Both the position numbers and the translations under genes were made by a program. DNA of 64,000 nucleotides from Candidatus Aquabacterium excrementipullorum (GTDB lineage: Bacteria; Pseudomonadota; Gammaproteobacteria; Burkholderiales; Burkholderiaceae_C): the NCBI GenBank assembly GCA_019112875.1, contig DXIO01000082.1:1-64000 (forward strand), read 5' to 3'. Positions within the stretch are counted from its first letter, which is position 1. Each line of letters starts with the position of its first letter. Positions 56,717 to 64,000 of this stretch are shown here, piece after piece. Under the pieces are notes generated by a model. That model was given only the letters and a program-made list of their open reading frames with translations, was not told the DNA's origin and did not search any database.

Positions 56717-57781
56717 TCACTGCGCGAAGCGCTTGAACGTGTCGTCCAGCTCGCTGATCCAGCGGGCCTTGTCGGCATCGGCCACGAAGCTGGCCTCGAA
56801 GCTGTTGCGCGCCAAGGTGTAGGCCGCTTGCGCGTCCAGGTCCAGCGCCTCGAAGGTGTCCAGGAAGTTCTGGTTGAGGTAGCCGCCGAAGTAGGCCGGG
56901 TCGTCCGAGTTGATCGTCACCTTCAGGCCCTGCTCAAGCAGGTGCCCCAGGTTGTGCTGGTCCATCTTGTCGAACACGCACAGCTTGATGTTGGACAGCG
57001 GGCAGACGGTCAGCGCCGTACCCTGCTTTGCCAAACGCTCGACCAGGGCCGGGTCTTCCACGCAGCGCACGCCATGGTCGATGCGTTCGGCGTGCAGCAC
57101 GTCCAGCGCATCGACGATGTAGGCCGCAGGGCCTTCTTCGCCCGCATGCGCCACCAGATGCAGGCCCAGCTCGCGGCACTTGGCGAACACGCGCGCGAAC
57201 TTCTCGGGCGGGTTGCCGCGCTCGCCGGAATCCAGGCCCACGCCGATGAAGTGCTCGCGGTACGGCAGCGAGGCCTCCAGCGTCTCGAACGCGGATTCTT
57301 CCGACAGATGCCGCAGGAAGCACATGATCAGCGAGGCGCTCACGCCCAGCTCGGTCTTCGCGCGCGCACAGGCACGGCTCAAGCCCTTGATCACCACCTC
57401 GAAGGGCACGCCACGGTCGGTGTGCGTCTGCGGGTCGAAAAACAGCTCGGTGTGGCGGATGTTGTCTTCCTGCGCCTTGAGCAGGTAGGCCCAGGCCATG
57501 TCGTGGAAGTCTTCTTCCTTGAGCAGCACCGAGGCGCCCGCGTAGTAGATGTCCAGGAAGCTCTGCAGGTCGGTGAAGGCGTAGGCCTTGCGCAGATCCT
57601 CGACGCTGGGGTAGCTCAAGGCCACGCCATTGCGCTGGGCCAGCGCGAAGATCAGCTCGGGCTCCAGTGAGCCTTCGATGTGCATGTTCAGCTCGGCCTT
57701 GGGCATGGCCTTGAGCAGCTCGGTCAGACGCGCGGCGGGGATGCCGGCAACGGGCATGGGAGGCACAGTGGCGGCGTTCAT
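56717..57781 (-). CDS. adenosine deaminase family protein, probably adenine deaminase
   Basis: The 354-residue TIM-barrel deaminase has the zinc and catalytic residues of the adenosine deaminase family: MHIEGSLEPELIF with its paired His, VAHAGEEGPAAYI, ERIDHGVRCVED and INSDDPAYFGGYL. The segments YYAGASVLLKEEDFHDMAW, FFDPQTHTDRGVPFEVV and TVCPLSNIKLCVFD closely resemble, from memory, the Pseudomonas group shown to deaminate adenine rather than adenosine. The nearby guanine deaminase also supports a purine-base role. The start is ATG at 57781. It is the last gene of the purine cluster, after a terminator-like hairpin. Confidence 0.85.
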   Translation of the reverse strand: MNAATVPPMPVAGIPAARLTELLKAMPKAELNMHIEGSLEPELIFALAQRNGVALSYPSVEDLRKAYAFTDLQSFLDIYYAGASVLLKEEDFHDMAWAYLLKAQEDNIRHTELFFDPQTHTDRGVPFEVVIKGLSRACARAKTELGVSASLIMCFLRHLSEESAFETLEASLPYREHFIGVGLDSGERGNPPEKFARVFAKCRELGLHLVAHAGEEGPAAYIVDALDVLHAERIDHGVRCVEDPALVERLAKQGTALTVCPLSNIKLCVFDKMDQHNLGHLLEQGLKVTINSDDPAYFGGYLNQNFLDTFEALDLDAQAAYTLARNSFEASFVADADKARWISELDDTFKRFAQ

Positions 57782-57830
57782 GGGGACGCTCTCTTTCAAA
57801 CTCGACAGGGAATCATCATCGATCAAAGCA

Positions 57831-57858
57831 AAAGGCCGCCGGGATGAGCGGCGGCCTT
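57831..57858 (-). terminator. hairpin terminator after the BMP gene
   Basis: A 10-bp stem (57832-57841 with 57849-57858, AAGGCCGCCG/CGGCGGCCTT) and a 7-base loop are followed, on the minus strand, by TTTTGCTTT. The T-run is short, so readthrough into the deaminase gene is possible. Confidence 0.75.
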
Positions 57859-57905
57859 GGCAACACGCGCAGCGAGGGATCTTCCTTCGCCGCGCGATGC
57901 CCATG

Positions 57906-59078
57906 TCACTTGCCCGAGGGGATCGAGCCTTCCACGCCCTTGACGTAGAAGTTGATGCCGCCCAGGAACTTGTCGTCGGCGACAGCGTCCTTGGCCAGCA
58001 CGTCCTTGCCATCCTGGCCGACGATCGGGCCCTTCCAGATCACGAAGCTGCCGTCCTTCAGACCGTTCTTGACGGTTTCCAGCTTGGCCTTGAGTTCACC
58101 CGGCACGGCGTCGGAGATGGACACCAGGTCGATGGCACCTTCCTTCACGCCCCACCACACGCCGCCAGTCTGCCAGGTGCCTTCCAGGGCATCCTTGGTG
58201 GCCTTGATGTAGTACGGGCCCCAGTTGATCACCGACGACGCCAGGTGCGATTTCGGACCGAACTTGCTCATGTCCGAGTCCCAGCCGAAGGCGTACTTGC
58301 CAGCCTTCTCGGCGGCCTGCAGCACGGCGCTGGAGTCGGTGTTCTGGAACAGCACGTCGGCGCCCTGGTTCAGCAGGCTCTGCGCGCCTTCGGTTTCCTT
58401 GGGAGGATCGAACCAGGCGTTGACCCACACAACCTTGGTCTTGATCTTGGGGTTCACGCTCTGGGCACCCAGCGTGAAGGAGTTGATGTTGCGGATCACC
58501 TCGGGGATGGGGATCGAGCCGACCACGCCCAGCGTGCCGGTCTTGGTCATGCCGCCCGCGATCACGCCGGCCATGTACGCGCCTTCATAGGTGCGCGAGT
58601 CGTACGTGCGCATGTTGGGCGCCGTCTTGTAGCCGGTGGCGTGCTCGAACTTCACGTTCGGGTTGTCGGCGGCGACCTTGAGCATGGGCTCCATGTAGCC
58701 GAAGGTGGTGCCGAACACCAGCGTGTTGCCCTGGCCGACCAGATCGCGGATCACGCGCTCGGCCTCGGGGCCCTCGGGCACCTTCTCGACGAAGGTGGTC
58801 TTGATCTTGTCGCCCAGTTCTTTTTCCAGTTCCAGACGGCCGCGGTCGTGCGCGTAGGTCCAGCCGGCATCGCCCACGGGGCCGATGTAGGCGAAGGCGA
58901 TCTTCAGCGGGCCGCTGGCGGCCACGGCGGCAGGCGCCGCGGCGGAGGCTTCGGAAGCGGCCGGCGCGGCGGCTTCTTCCTTCTTGCCGCAGCCCACCAG
59001 GGCGGCGGTGGCAGCCAGACTGGCCAGACCGGCCAGCTTCAGCATCGAACGTTTGGACAGGTTCGCACGAGAGCTCAT
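57906..59078 (-). CDS. BMP family lipoprotein, ABC transporter substrate-binding protein for nucleosides/purines
   Basis: This 390-residue periplasmic lipoprotein has a signal peptide ending in a lipobox (LVGC, Cys30) and an Ala/Glu-rich linker. The Bmp domain follows: LKIAFAYIGPVGDAGWTYAHDRGR, DLVGQGNTLVFGTTFGYMEPML, YEGAYMAGVIAGG and GWDSDMSKFGPKSHLASSVINWGPYY. Family members such as PnrA, RfuA and NupN bind purine nucleosides, riboflavin or related molecules. With the two NupP/NupQ-type permeases and the double ATPase upstream it forms one importer, and the flanking purine deaminases suggest purine ligands. GGAG seven bases before ATG 59078. Confidence 0.92.
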   Translation of the reverse strand: MSSRANLSKRSMLKLAGLASLAATAALVGCGKKEEAAAPAASEASAAAPAAVAASGPLKIAFAYIGPVGDAGWTYAHDRGRLELEKELGDKIKTTFVEKVPEGPEAERVIRDLVGQGNTLVFGTTFGYMEPMLKVAADNPNVKFEHATGYKTAPNMRTYDSRTYEGAYMAGVIAGGMTKTGTLGVVGSIPIPEVIRNINSFTLGAQSVNPKIKTKVVWVNAWFDPPKETEGAQSLLNQGADVLFQNTDSSAVLQAAEKAGKYAFGWDSDMSKFGPKSHLASSVINWGPYYIKATKDALEGTWQTGGVWWGVKEGAIDLVSISDAVPGELKAKLETVKNGLKDGSFVIWKGPIVGQDGKDVLAKDAVADDKFLGGINFYVKGVEGSIPSGK

Positions 59079-59140
59079 GTCATCTCCAAGGGGGTGAAAT
59101 GTGTATACAGACTGACGACGCCAGGGGCGATGATGCACCC

Positions 59141-60076
59141 TCAGGCGCCGGGATGGAAGGGTTTTCCCAGTGAGGCAGGCATGTTGATGCGTATCCACGT
59201 CGGATTGCGGGAGATCAGCACCAGCACGACGATGGTGGCCACGTAAGGCAGCATGGTCAGCCACTGGCTGGCGATCTGGATGCCTTGGCCCTGCAGCTGG
59301 AACTGCAGCATGGTCACGCCGCCGAACAGGTAGGCGCCCAGCAGCACGCGGGCCGGCCGCCAGGTGGCGAAGGTGGTCAGCGCCAGGGCGATCCAGCCCT
59401 TGCCGGCCACCATGCCCTCGACCCACAGCGGCGTGTACGACAGCGAGATGAAGGCCCCGGCCAGGCCGCACAGCGCGCCGCCGGCCATCACCGCCGCCAG
59501 CCGGATGGGCCGCACGCGGTAGCCCAGCGCATGCGCCGATTCGGGCGATTCACCCACGGCGCGCAGGATCAGCCCGGCACGCGAGCGCATCAGGAACCAG
59601 GTCATGCCGATGGCCAGCGCGATGGCGATGTAGACCAGCGGGTGGTGCTTGAAAAAGGCCTGGCCGACGAAGGGGATGTCCGACAGCACGGGGATGTCGA
59701 AGTGCGGCCGCTCGGGCAGTTTCTCCTGCGTGTACTTGATGCCGGCGAAGGCGCTCAGGCCAGCGCCGAACAGGCTCAGCGCCAGGCCGGTGGCGTACTG
59801 GTTGGTGTTGAGCCAGATCACCAGCACACCGAACAGCGCGGCCATGCCAGCCCCGGCCAGCGCGCCAGCGGCGAAGCCCGCCCAGTCGCTGCCCGTGTGC
59901 ACCACCGTGGCGAAACCCGCGATGGCCGCCACCAGCATCATGCCCTCGGCGCCCAGGTTAAGCACGCCCGAGCGTTCGTTGATCAACAGGCCCAGCGAGG
60001 CCAGGGCCACCACCGTGCCCGCGTTGAGCGTGGCGGCGATCAGCAGCGCCAGGGAATCAGCGGTCAAGCCCGTCAT
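59141..60076 (-). CDS. ABC transporter permease, nucleoside type (NupQ-like)
   Basis: The 311-residue membrane protein belongs to the BPD_transp_2/NupQ permease group of sugar and nucleoside importers. It opens with LIAATLNAGTVVALASLGLLINERSGVLNLGAEGMMLVAA, the signature of the second permease, and has about nine membrane segments. MRSRAGLILRAVGESPESAHALGYRV is the cytoplasmic coupling loop. It overlaps the first permease by 4 bases and precedes the BMP gene by 62 bases, so the importer is co-expressed. Confidence 0.93.
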   Translation of the reverse strand: MTGLTADSLALLIAATLNAGTVVALASLGLLINERSGVLNLGAEGMMLVAAIAGFATVVHTGSDWAGFAAGALAGAGMAALFGVLVIWLNTNQYATGLALSLFGAGLSAFAGIKYTQEKLPERPHFDIPVLSDIPFVGQAFFKHHPLVYIAIALAIGMTWFLMRSRAGLILRAVGESPESAHALGYRVRPIRLAAVMAGGALCGLAGAFISLSYTPLWVEGMVAGKGWIALALTTFATWRPARVLLGAYLFGGVTMLQFQLQGQGIQIASQWLTMLPYVATIVVLVLISRNPTWIRINMPASLGKPFHPGA

Positions 60077-61134
60077 TTGGAAGCCACCCAGCGCAGACGT
60101 TGATGGATGAAGGTGTCACAGGCCAGCAGCGCGAACAGCAGCAGCCCCTGGAAGACACCCGTGAGGGCCTTGGGCAGCCCCAGGCGGGACTGGGCCAGCT
60201 CGCCCCCGATGTAGAACATGCTCATCAGCACCGCCGAGAACACGATGCCCACGGGGTGCAAGCGCCCCACGAAGGCCACGATGATGGCCGCGAAGCCATA
60301 GCCCAGCGGCACGTAGGGCGTGAGCTGGCCTTGCGGACCGGCCACATCGAGCGCGCCCGCCAGGCCCGCCATGCCGCCCGACAGCAGCAGTGCCGTCCAC
60401 AGCGCCTTGCGCGACGAGAAGCCCGCGTAGCGTGCCGCCGCGGGCGCCAAGCCGCCCACCTGCAGCTGGAAGCCAGCAAAGGTGCGGAACAGGAAGATCG
60501 TGAAGCCCACCACCGCCGCCAGCGCGACGAACACGCCGATGTTCAGGCGGAAGCCCTGGACCAGCTTGGGCACGCGCGTCGCATCCAGGAAGGTGATCGT
60601 CTGCGGGAAGTTGTAGCCCGCCGGGTCCTTCCAGGGCCCGTAGACCAGGTAGCTCAGCAGCATCTCGGCCACGTAGACCAGCATCAGGCTGACCAGGATC
60701 TCGCTGGCGTTGAAGCGGTCACGCAGCAGCGCCACGATCGCCGCCCACACCATGCCGCCCACCATGCCGGCCAGCAGCACGAGCACGAAGATCCAGTGGC
60801 CCGTCTCGGGCGTGGCGCGCATCGCCACCCCACCCGCGAAGATCGCGCCCAGGATGAACTGCCCCTCGGCGCCGATGTTCCACAGGTTGGCGCGGAAGCA
60901 CACCGACAGGCCCAGCGCGATCAGGATCAGCGGCGTGGCCTTGAGGCTCAGCTCCGACAGGGCGTAGCCGCTCTTGAGCGGCTCGACGAAGAACATCGTC
61001 AGCCCCGCGATCGGGTCCTTGCCTAGCGACATGAACATCACCACGCCCACCAGCACCGTGATCGCCAGCGCGATCAGTGGCGAGGCCAGCGTCAGCACCT
61101 TCGACGGTGCCGGACGCGGTTCAAGCTTGAACAT
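60073..61134 (-). CDS. ABC transporter permease, nucleoside type (NupP-like)
   Basis: This 353-residue permease pairs with the NupQ-like one. Membrane segments include VLTLASPLIALAITVLVGVVMFMSL, and the conserved LSLKATPLILIALGLSVCFRANLWNIGAEGQFILGAIFAGG near residue 65 is typical of NupP. The coupling-loop region GGLAPAAARYAGFSSRKALW is present. ATG at 61134 is chosen over an upstream frame that overlaps the ATPase by more; the overlap with the ATPase gene is still 14 bases. Confidence 0.92.
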   Translation of the reverse strand: MFKLEPRPAPSKVLTLASPLIALAITVLVGVVMFMSLGKDPIAGLTMFFVEPLKSGYALSELSLKATPLILIALGLSVCFRANLWNIGAEGQFILGAIFAGGVAMRATPETGHWIFVLVLLAGMVGGMVWAAIVALLRDRFNASEILVSLMLVYVAEMLLSYLVYGPWKDPAGYNFPQTITFLDATRVPKLVQGFRLNIGVFVALAAVVGFTIFLFRTFAGFQLQVGGLAPAAARYAGFSSRKALWTALLLSGGMAGLAGALDVAGPQGQLTPYVPLGYGFAAIIVAFVGRLHPVGIVFSAVLMSMFYIGGELAQSRLGLPKALTGVFQGLLLFALLACDTFIHQRLRWVASK

Positions 61135-62671
61135 GCGCGCCCCCTTGCTGGCCCGTGGAGGTGGCGGCCGCGGCATCCGCGTCCCACAGGCCGCTCATCC
61201 AGGCGCCCACGCGCTCGATGGTGGCCTCGCTGGCCGGGAGGCTGGGCGACAGGCGCCCTTGCGCCATCACCATCAGCCGATCACAGATCTCGAACAATTC
61301 GTCCAGCTCCTCGCTGACCACGAGCACGGCACAGCCGGCATCGCGCAGCTTCAACAACTCGCCGCGGATCTGGGCCGCGGCGCCCACATCGACACCCCAG
61401 GTGGGCTGGGACACGAGCAATACCTTGGGGCGCGCGTCGATCTCGCGGCCCATGATGAACTTCTGCAGGTTGCCGCCCGACAGGCTGCGCGCCAGCGCCG
61501 GGTGGCCGCCGGCCTTGACCTTGTAGCGGTCGATCAGCGCCGAGGCCATGGCCTGGATGCCGCCCAGGCGCAGCCAGCCGCCCACGCCCACCTCGTCGTT
61601 GCGCGTGAGCAGGGTGTTCTGGGCCAGCGACATGGTCGGCACGGCGCCACGGCCCAGGCGTTCTTCCGGCACGCTGTGCAGGCCCATGCGGCGGCGCACG
61701 CCGGGCGTGGCGCGGCTGATGTCCACGCCGAACAGGGTGACGCTGCCCGGGCCACAGCGCGGATCCTCGCCACTGAGCGCGGCCATGAAGGCCTGTTGCC
61801 CGTTGCCCGACACACCGGCGATGCCGACGATCTCGCCCGCGCGCAGTTGCAGGTCGATGCCGCGCAGGCTGACACCGAAAGGATCGTTGCGCGGCAGATC
61901 CAGTGCGCGCACGTGCAAGGCCACCTCGCCCAGCGTGGGCGTGTGGCGCTCCAGCGCGGGCGGCTCGGCGCCGATCATCAGGCGCGACAGGCTGGCGTTG
62001 GTCTCCTGGCGCGGATCGACCTCGCCGGTGACCTTGCCGCCGCGCAGCACGGTGCAGCGGTGGCACAGCGCGCGGATCTCATCGAGCTTGTGGCTGATGT
62101 AGAGGATCGAGCAGCCCTTGTCGGCCAGTTGACGCAAGGTGACAAACAGCTTCTCGACCGCCTGGGGCGTGAGCACCGAGGTCGGCTCATCGAGGATCAG
62201 CACCTGCGGGTTCGTCATCAAGGCACGGACGATCTCGATGCGCTGGCGCTCGCCCACGGTCAGCGAATGCACGTGGCGCTGCGGATCGACCTCCAGTCCG
62301 TATTCGCCCGAGACCTGCTTGATGCGCTCGGTGACCTCGGCCAGGCTGAGCGATTTATCAAGGCCCAGCCACACGTTCTCAGCCGCCGTGAGGGTGTCGA
62401 ACAGCGAGAAGTGCTGAAACACCATGCTGATGCCCAGCGCACGCGCCTCCTGCGGCGACTTGATGTGAACGCGTGTACCGTTGAACAGGATCTCGCCGGC
62501 GTCGGGCTTGACGGCGCCGAAGATGATCTTCATCAGCGTGGACTTGCCGGCGCCGTTCTCGCCCAGCACGGCGTGGATCTCGCCGGGTGCGACCTTGAGG
62601 CTGACATCGTCGTTGGCTCTGACCGCCGGGTACTGCTTGGTGATGTGTTGGAGTTCGAGCCGCCAGGTCAT
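61121..62671 (-). CDS. ABC transporter ATP-binding protein, double-domain (NupO-like)
   Basis: The 516-residue protein has two ATPase domains fused in one chain, as in ribose/nucleoside importers. The first has Walker A GENGAGKST, signature LTVGERQRIEI and Walker B VLILDEPTSVLT. The second has a degenerate Walker A (GVSGNGQQAF), signature ARSLSGGNLQKFIM and a Walker B-like VLLVSQPTWGVD in which the catalytic Glu is replaced by Gln. Half-sites of unequal quality are normal for this group. It energises the two permeases next to it. Start ATG at 62671. Confidence 0.94.
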   Translation of the reverse strand: MTWRLELQHITKQYPAVRANDDVSLKVAPGEIHAVLGENGAGKSTLMKIIFGAVKPDAGEILFNGTRVHIKSPQEARALGISMVFQHFSLFDTLTAAENVWLGLDKSLSLAEVTERIKQVSGEYGLEVDPQRHVHSLTVGERQRIEIVRALMTNPQVLILDEPTSVLTPQAVEKLFVTLRQLADKGCSILYISHKLDEIRALCHRCTVLRGGKVTGEVDPRQETNASLSRLMIGAEPPALERHTPTLGEVALHVRALDLPRNDPFGVSLRGIDLQLRAGEIVGIAGVSGNGQQAFMAALSGEDPRCGPGSVTLFGVDISRATPGVRRRMGLHSVPEERLGRGAVPTMSLAQNTLLTRNDEVGVGGWLRLGGIQAMASALIDRYKVKAGGHPALARSLSGGNLQKFIMGREIDARPKVLLVSQPTWGVDVGAAAQIRGELLKLRDAGCAVLVVSEELDELFEICDRLMVMAQGRLSPSLPASEATIERVGAWMSGLWDADAAAATSTGQQGGAHVQA

Positions 62672-62744
62672 GGTGTTGCGTTGATCATTCGGTGCGCTGG
62701 ATCAGGGAACTGCGGGCCCCACGATACGACAAGCGATGCGGCCG

Positions 62745-64000
62745 TCAAGGGCGGACAAATCGGGGTTGCCCTGCCACCACGGTGGCCGCGAGGTTGCGCT
62801 CATCGCCCAGGGTGATCCAGGCAAAGAGTCTCTCGTGCAAATCCCGGGCCAGCCCGTCGCGATGCAGGGCCACGGGGCCCACGGCGGTGTCCCAAATGGC
62901 CAGATCGGCCATCAGGCCGGGCTCCACGCGGCCGATCTCGTCGTGCAGCCCCAGGTGCTGCGCCGCGCCGGCCGTGGCCGAGTGCAGCGCCTTCCAGGCG
63001 CTCAGGCGCACGCCCTGCATTGCCTGGATCTTGTAGGCATCGGCCATGTTGCGCAGCATGGACAGGCTGGTGCCGCCGCCCACGTCGCTGGCCAGGCTCA
63101 CGTTCACGCCCGATTGCTCGGCCAGGCGCCAATCGAACAGGCCGCTGCCCAGGAACAGGTTAGATGACGGGCTGTGGGCGATCTGGGCGCCGTGGTCGCG
63201 CAGCACGGCGCGGTCGTTGTCGTCCAGCCAGATGCCGTGGGCCAGCACGGCGCGCGGGCCGATCAGGCCGTCTCGGTCGTACACGTCGAGGTAGCTGCGG
63301 GCATCGGGGAAGAGCTCGGCCACCCAGCGCACTTCGTCGCGGTTCTCGGCCACGTGCGTCTGCATGTAGACGCCATGGTGGTGTTGCACCAGCTGGCCGG
63401 CCATGACGAGCTGCTCGGGCGTGCTGGTGGGCGCGAAGCGCACGGTGACGGCGTAGCTTTGCCGATCCTTGCCGTGCCAGCGCTGGATCAGATCGACGCA
63501 ATCGCGCTCGGCCTGGGCCACGTCGTCGCGCAGGCCGTCGGGGGCGTGGCGATCCATCAGCACCTTGCCGGTGACCAGGCGCATGCGGGCCTCGGAGCCC
63601 CGGCGGAACAGGGCCTCGGCGCTGGTCTTGTGCACGGTGGCGAAGATCACGGCGCTGGTGGTGCCGTGGGCCCACAGGGCCTCCAGGAAGCGCTCCGCGC
63701 CTTCGTCGGCCACGGAATCGTCCACATAGCGGCGCTCGGCCGGGAAGGTGTAGGTGTTGAGCCAGTCCAGCAGCTCGGTGCCGTAGCTGGCGATCACGTC
63801 CAGCTGCGGGCAGTGCACGTGGGTGTCGATGAAGCCGGACATGATCAGCCGGCCGCGGTGGTCGAGCTGCTCGGCGATCTGCCAGTCAGGGCTCAACGCC
63901 TCGCTGGCGGGCTGCACGGCGGCGATGCGCTCGCCTTCGATCAGCACCAGGTGGTCAGGCCGGAAACGCACGCCGGGCGATTCGCCGGGCGGGTTGAAAC
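62745..64000 (-). CDS. guaD: guanine deaminase (5' end outside window)
   Basis: The reading frame is open at the right edge, so the N-terminus is missing; a GTG at 63971 lies inside the coding frame but is unlikely to be the true start. GuaD deaminates guanine to xanthine. The amidohydrolase motifs are DTHVHCPQLD (metal His-x-His), HGTTSAVIFATVH, MQTHVAEN (metal His), LAHGIWLDD and SLASDVGGGTSLSM (metal Asp). The C-terminal EIGRVEPGLMADLAIWD is typical. It lies 73 bases before the purine ABC importer on the same strand and completes the salvage cluster with the adenine deaminase. Confidence 0.93.
   Translation of the reverse strand, partial: FNPPGESPGVRFRPDHLVLIEGERIAAVQPASEALSPDWQIAEQLDHRGRLIMSGFIDTHVHCPQLDVIASYGTELLDWLNTYTFPAERRYVDDSVADEGAERFLEALWAHGTTSAVIFATVHKTSAEALFRRGSEARMRLVTGKVLMDRHAPDGLRDDVAQAERDCVDLIQRWHGKDRQSYAVTVRFAPTSTPEQLVMAGQLVQHHHGVYMQTHVAENRDEVRWVAELFPDARSYLDVYDRDGLIGPRAVLAHGIWLDDNDRAVLRDHGAQIAHSPSSNLFLGSGLFDWRLAEQSGVNVSLASDVGGGTSLSMLRNMADAYKIQAMQGVRLSAWKALHSATAGAAQHLGLHDEIGRVEPGLMADLAIWDTAVGPVALHRDGLARDLHERLFAWITLGDERNLAATVVAGQPRFVRP

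Noticed and set aside
60974-62815. 613-residue open frame antisense to the ABC ATPase
   Set aside because: Shadow of the NupO-like gene, composed of repetitive His/Gln/Ala-rich sequence.

Overview
The window looks like ordinary chromosome from a high-GC member of the order Burkholderiales (Betaproteobacteria). Gene order supports this: lepA-lepB-DUF4845-rnc-era-recO-pdxJ-acpS, the fabF/rpoE/mucAB/mucD neighbourhood, yceD-rpmF-plsX-fabHDG-acpP-fabF, and rluC divergent from rne. Protein sequences point to the Sphaerotilaceae/Comamonadaceae side (Aquabacterium, Ideonella, Leptothrix or Rubrivivax-like), but the genus is a guess. I see no tRNA or rRNA gene, insertion sequence, prophage, CRISPR array or plasmid function. 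About 55 genes are tightly packed.

Layout. 1-3.0 kb: the end of a duplicated STAS protein, then the HslVU protease. 3.0-6 kb: coaX, a chalcone-isomerase-like secreted protein and an HDOD protein. 5.7-8.8 kb (minus strand): rluC, a HAD phosphatase, a Rieske protein and a small SppA-type peptidase in one overlapping run. 8.8-12.5 kb: RNase E behind a structured leader of about 690 bases. 12.6-14.6 kb: an acyl-CoA synthetase behind a near-consensus promoter containing an ACGT-core palindrome. 14.6-22.7 kb (minus): a nine-gene run from lepA to nagZ in which most neighbours overlap by 1-4 bases. 22.7-23.1 kb: a spacer with an inverted pair of DnaA boxes. 23.1-28.1 kb (minus): envelope-stress genes (membrane protein, rpoE, anti-sigma factor, mucB, mucD) with two sigma-E-like promoters. 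28.1-35 kb (minus): fatty-acid synthesis and rpmF.

35-40 kb (plus): maf, a tetrapyrrole-methylase-family enzyme, a DUF3429 membrane protein, an M61 peptidase and a DUF3108 protein. 40-42 kb (minus): a UbiH-type monooxygenase coupled to dsbC. 42-45 kb (plus): an orphan hybrid histidine kinase and ychF. 45-50 kb: redox enzymes, a LysR regulator, and a carotenoid-cleavage oxygenase divergent from a TetR regulator with clear palindromes between them. 50-53 kb: a chemoreceptor with its own CheW. 53-56.7 kb: a large FtsX-type permease and a DODA-type dioxygenase. 56.7-64 kb (minus): a purine salvage module of guanine deaminase, a BMP-type nucleoside ABC transporter and an adenine/adenosine deaminase.

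Functionally most of the window is housekeeping: protein quality control, RNA processing, lipid synthesis and ribosome-associated GTPases. The more specific parts are the sigma-E feedback circuit, the TetR/carotenoid-oxygenase switch and the purine uptake/deamination cluster. I found no convincing new defence or mobile system. The most informative new observations are regulatory sites and one small membrane protein translationally coupled between fabF and rpoE.
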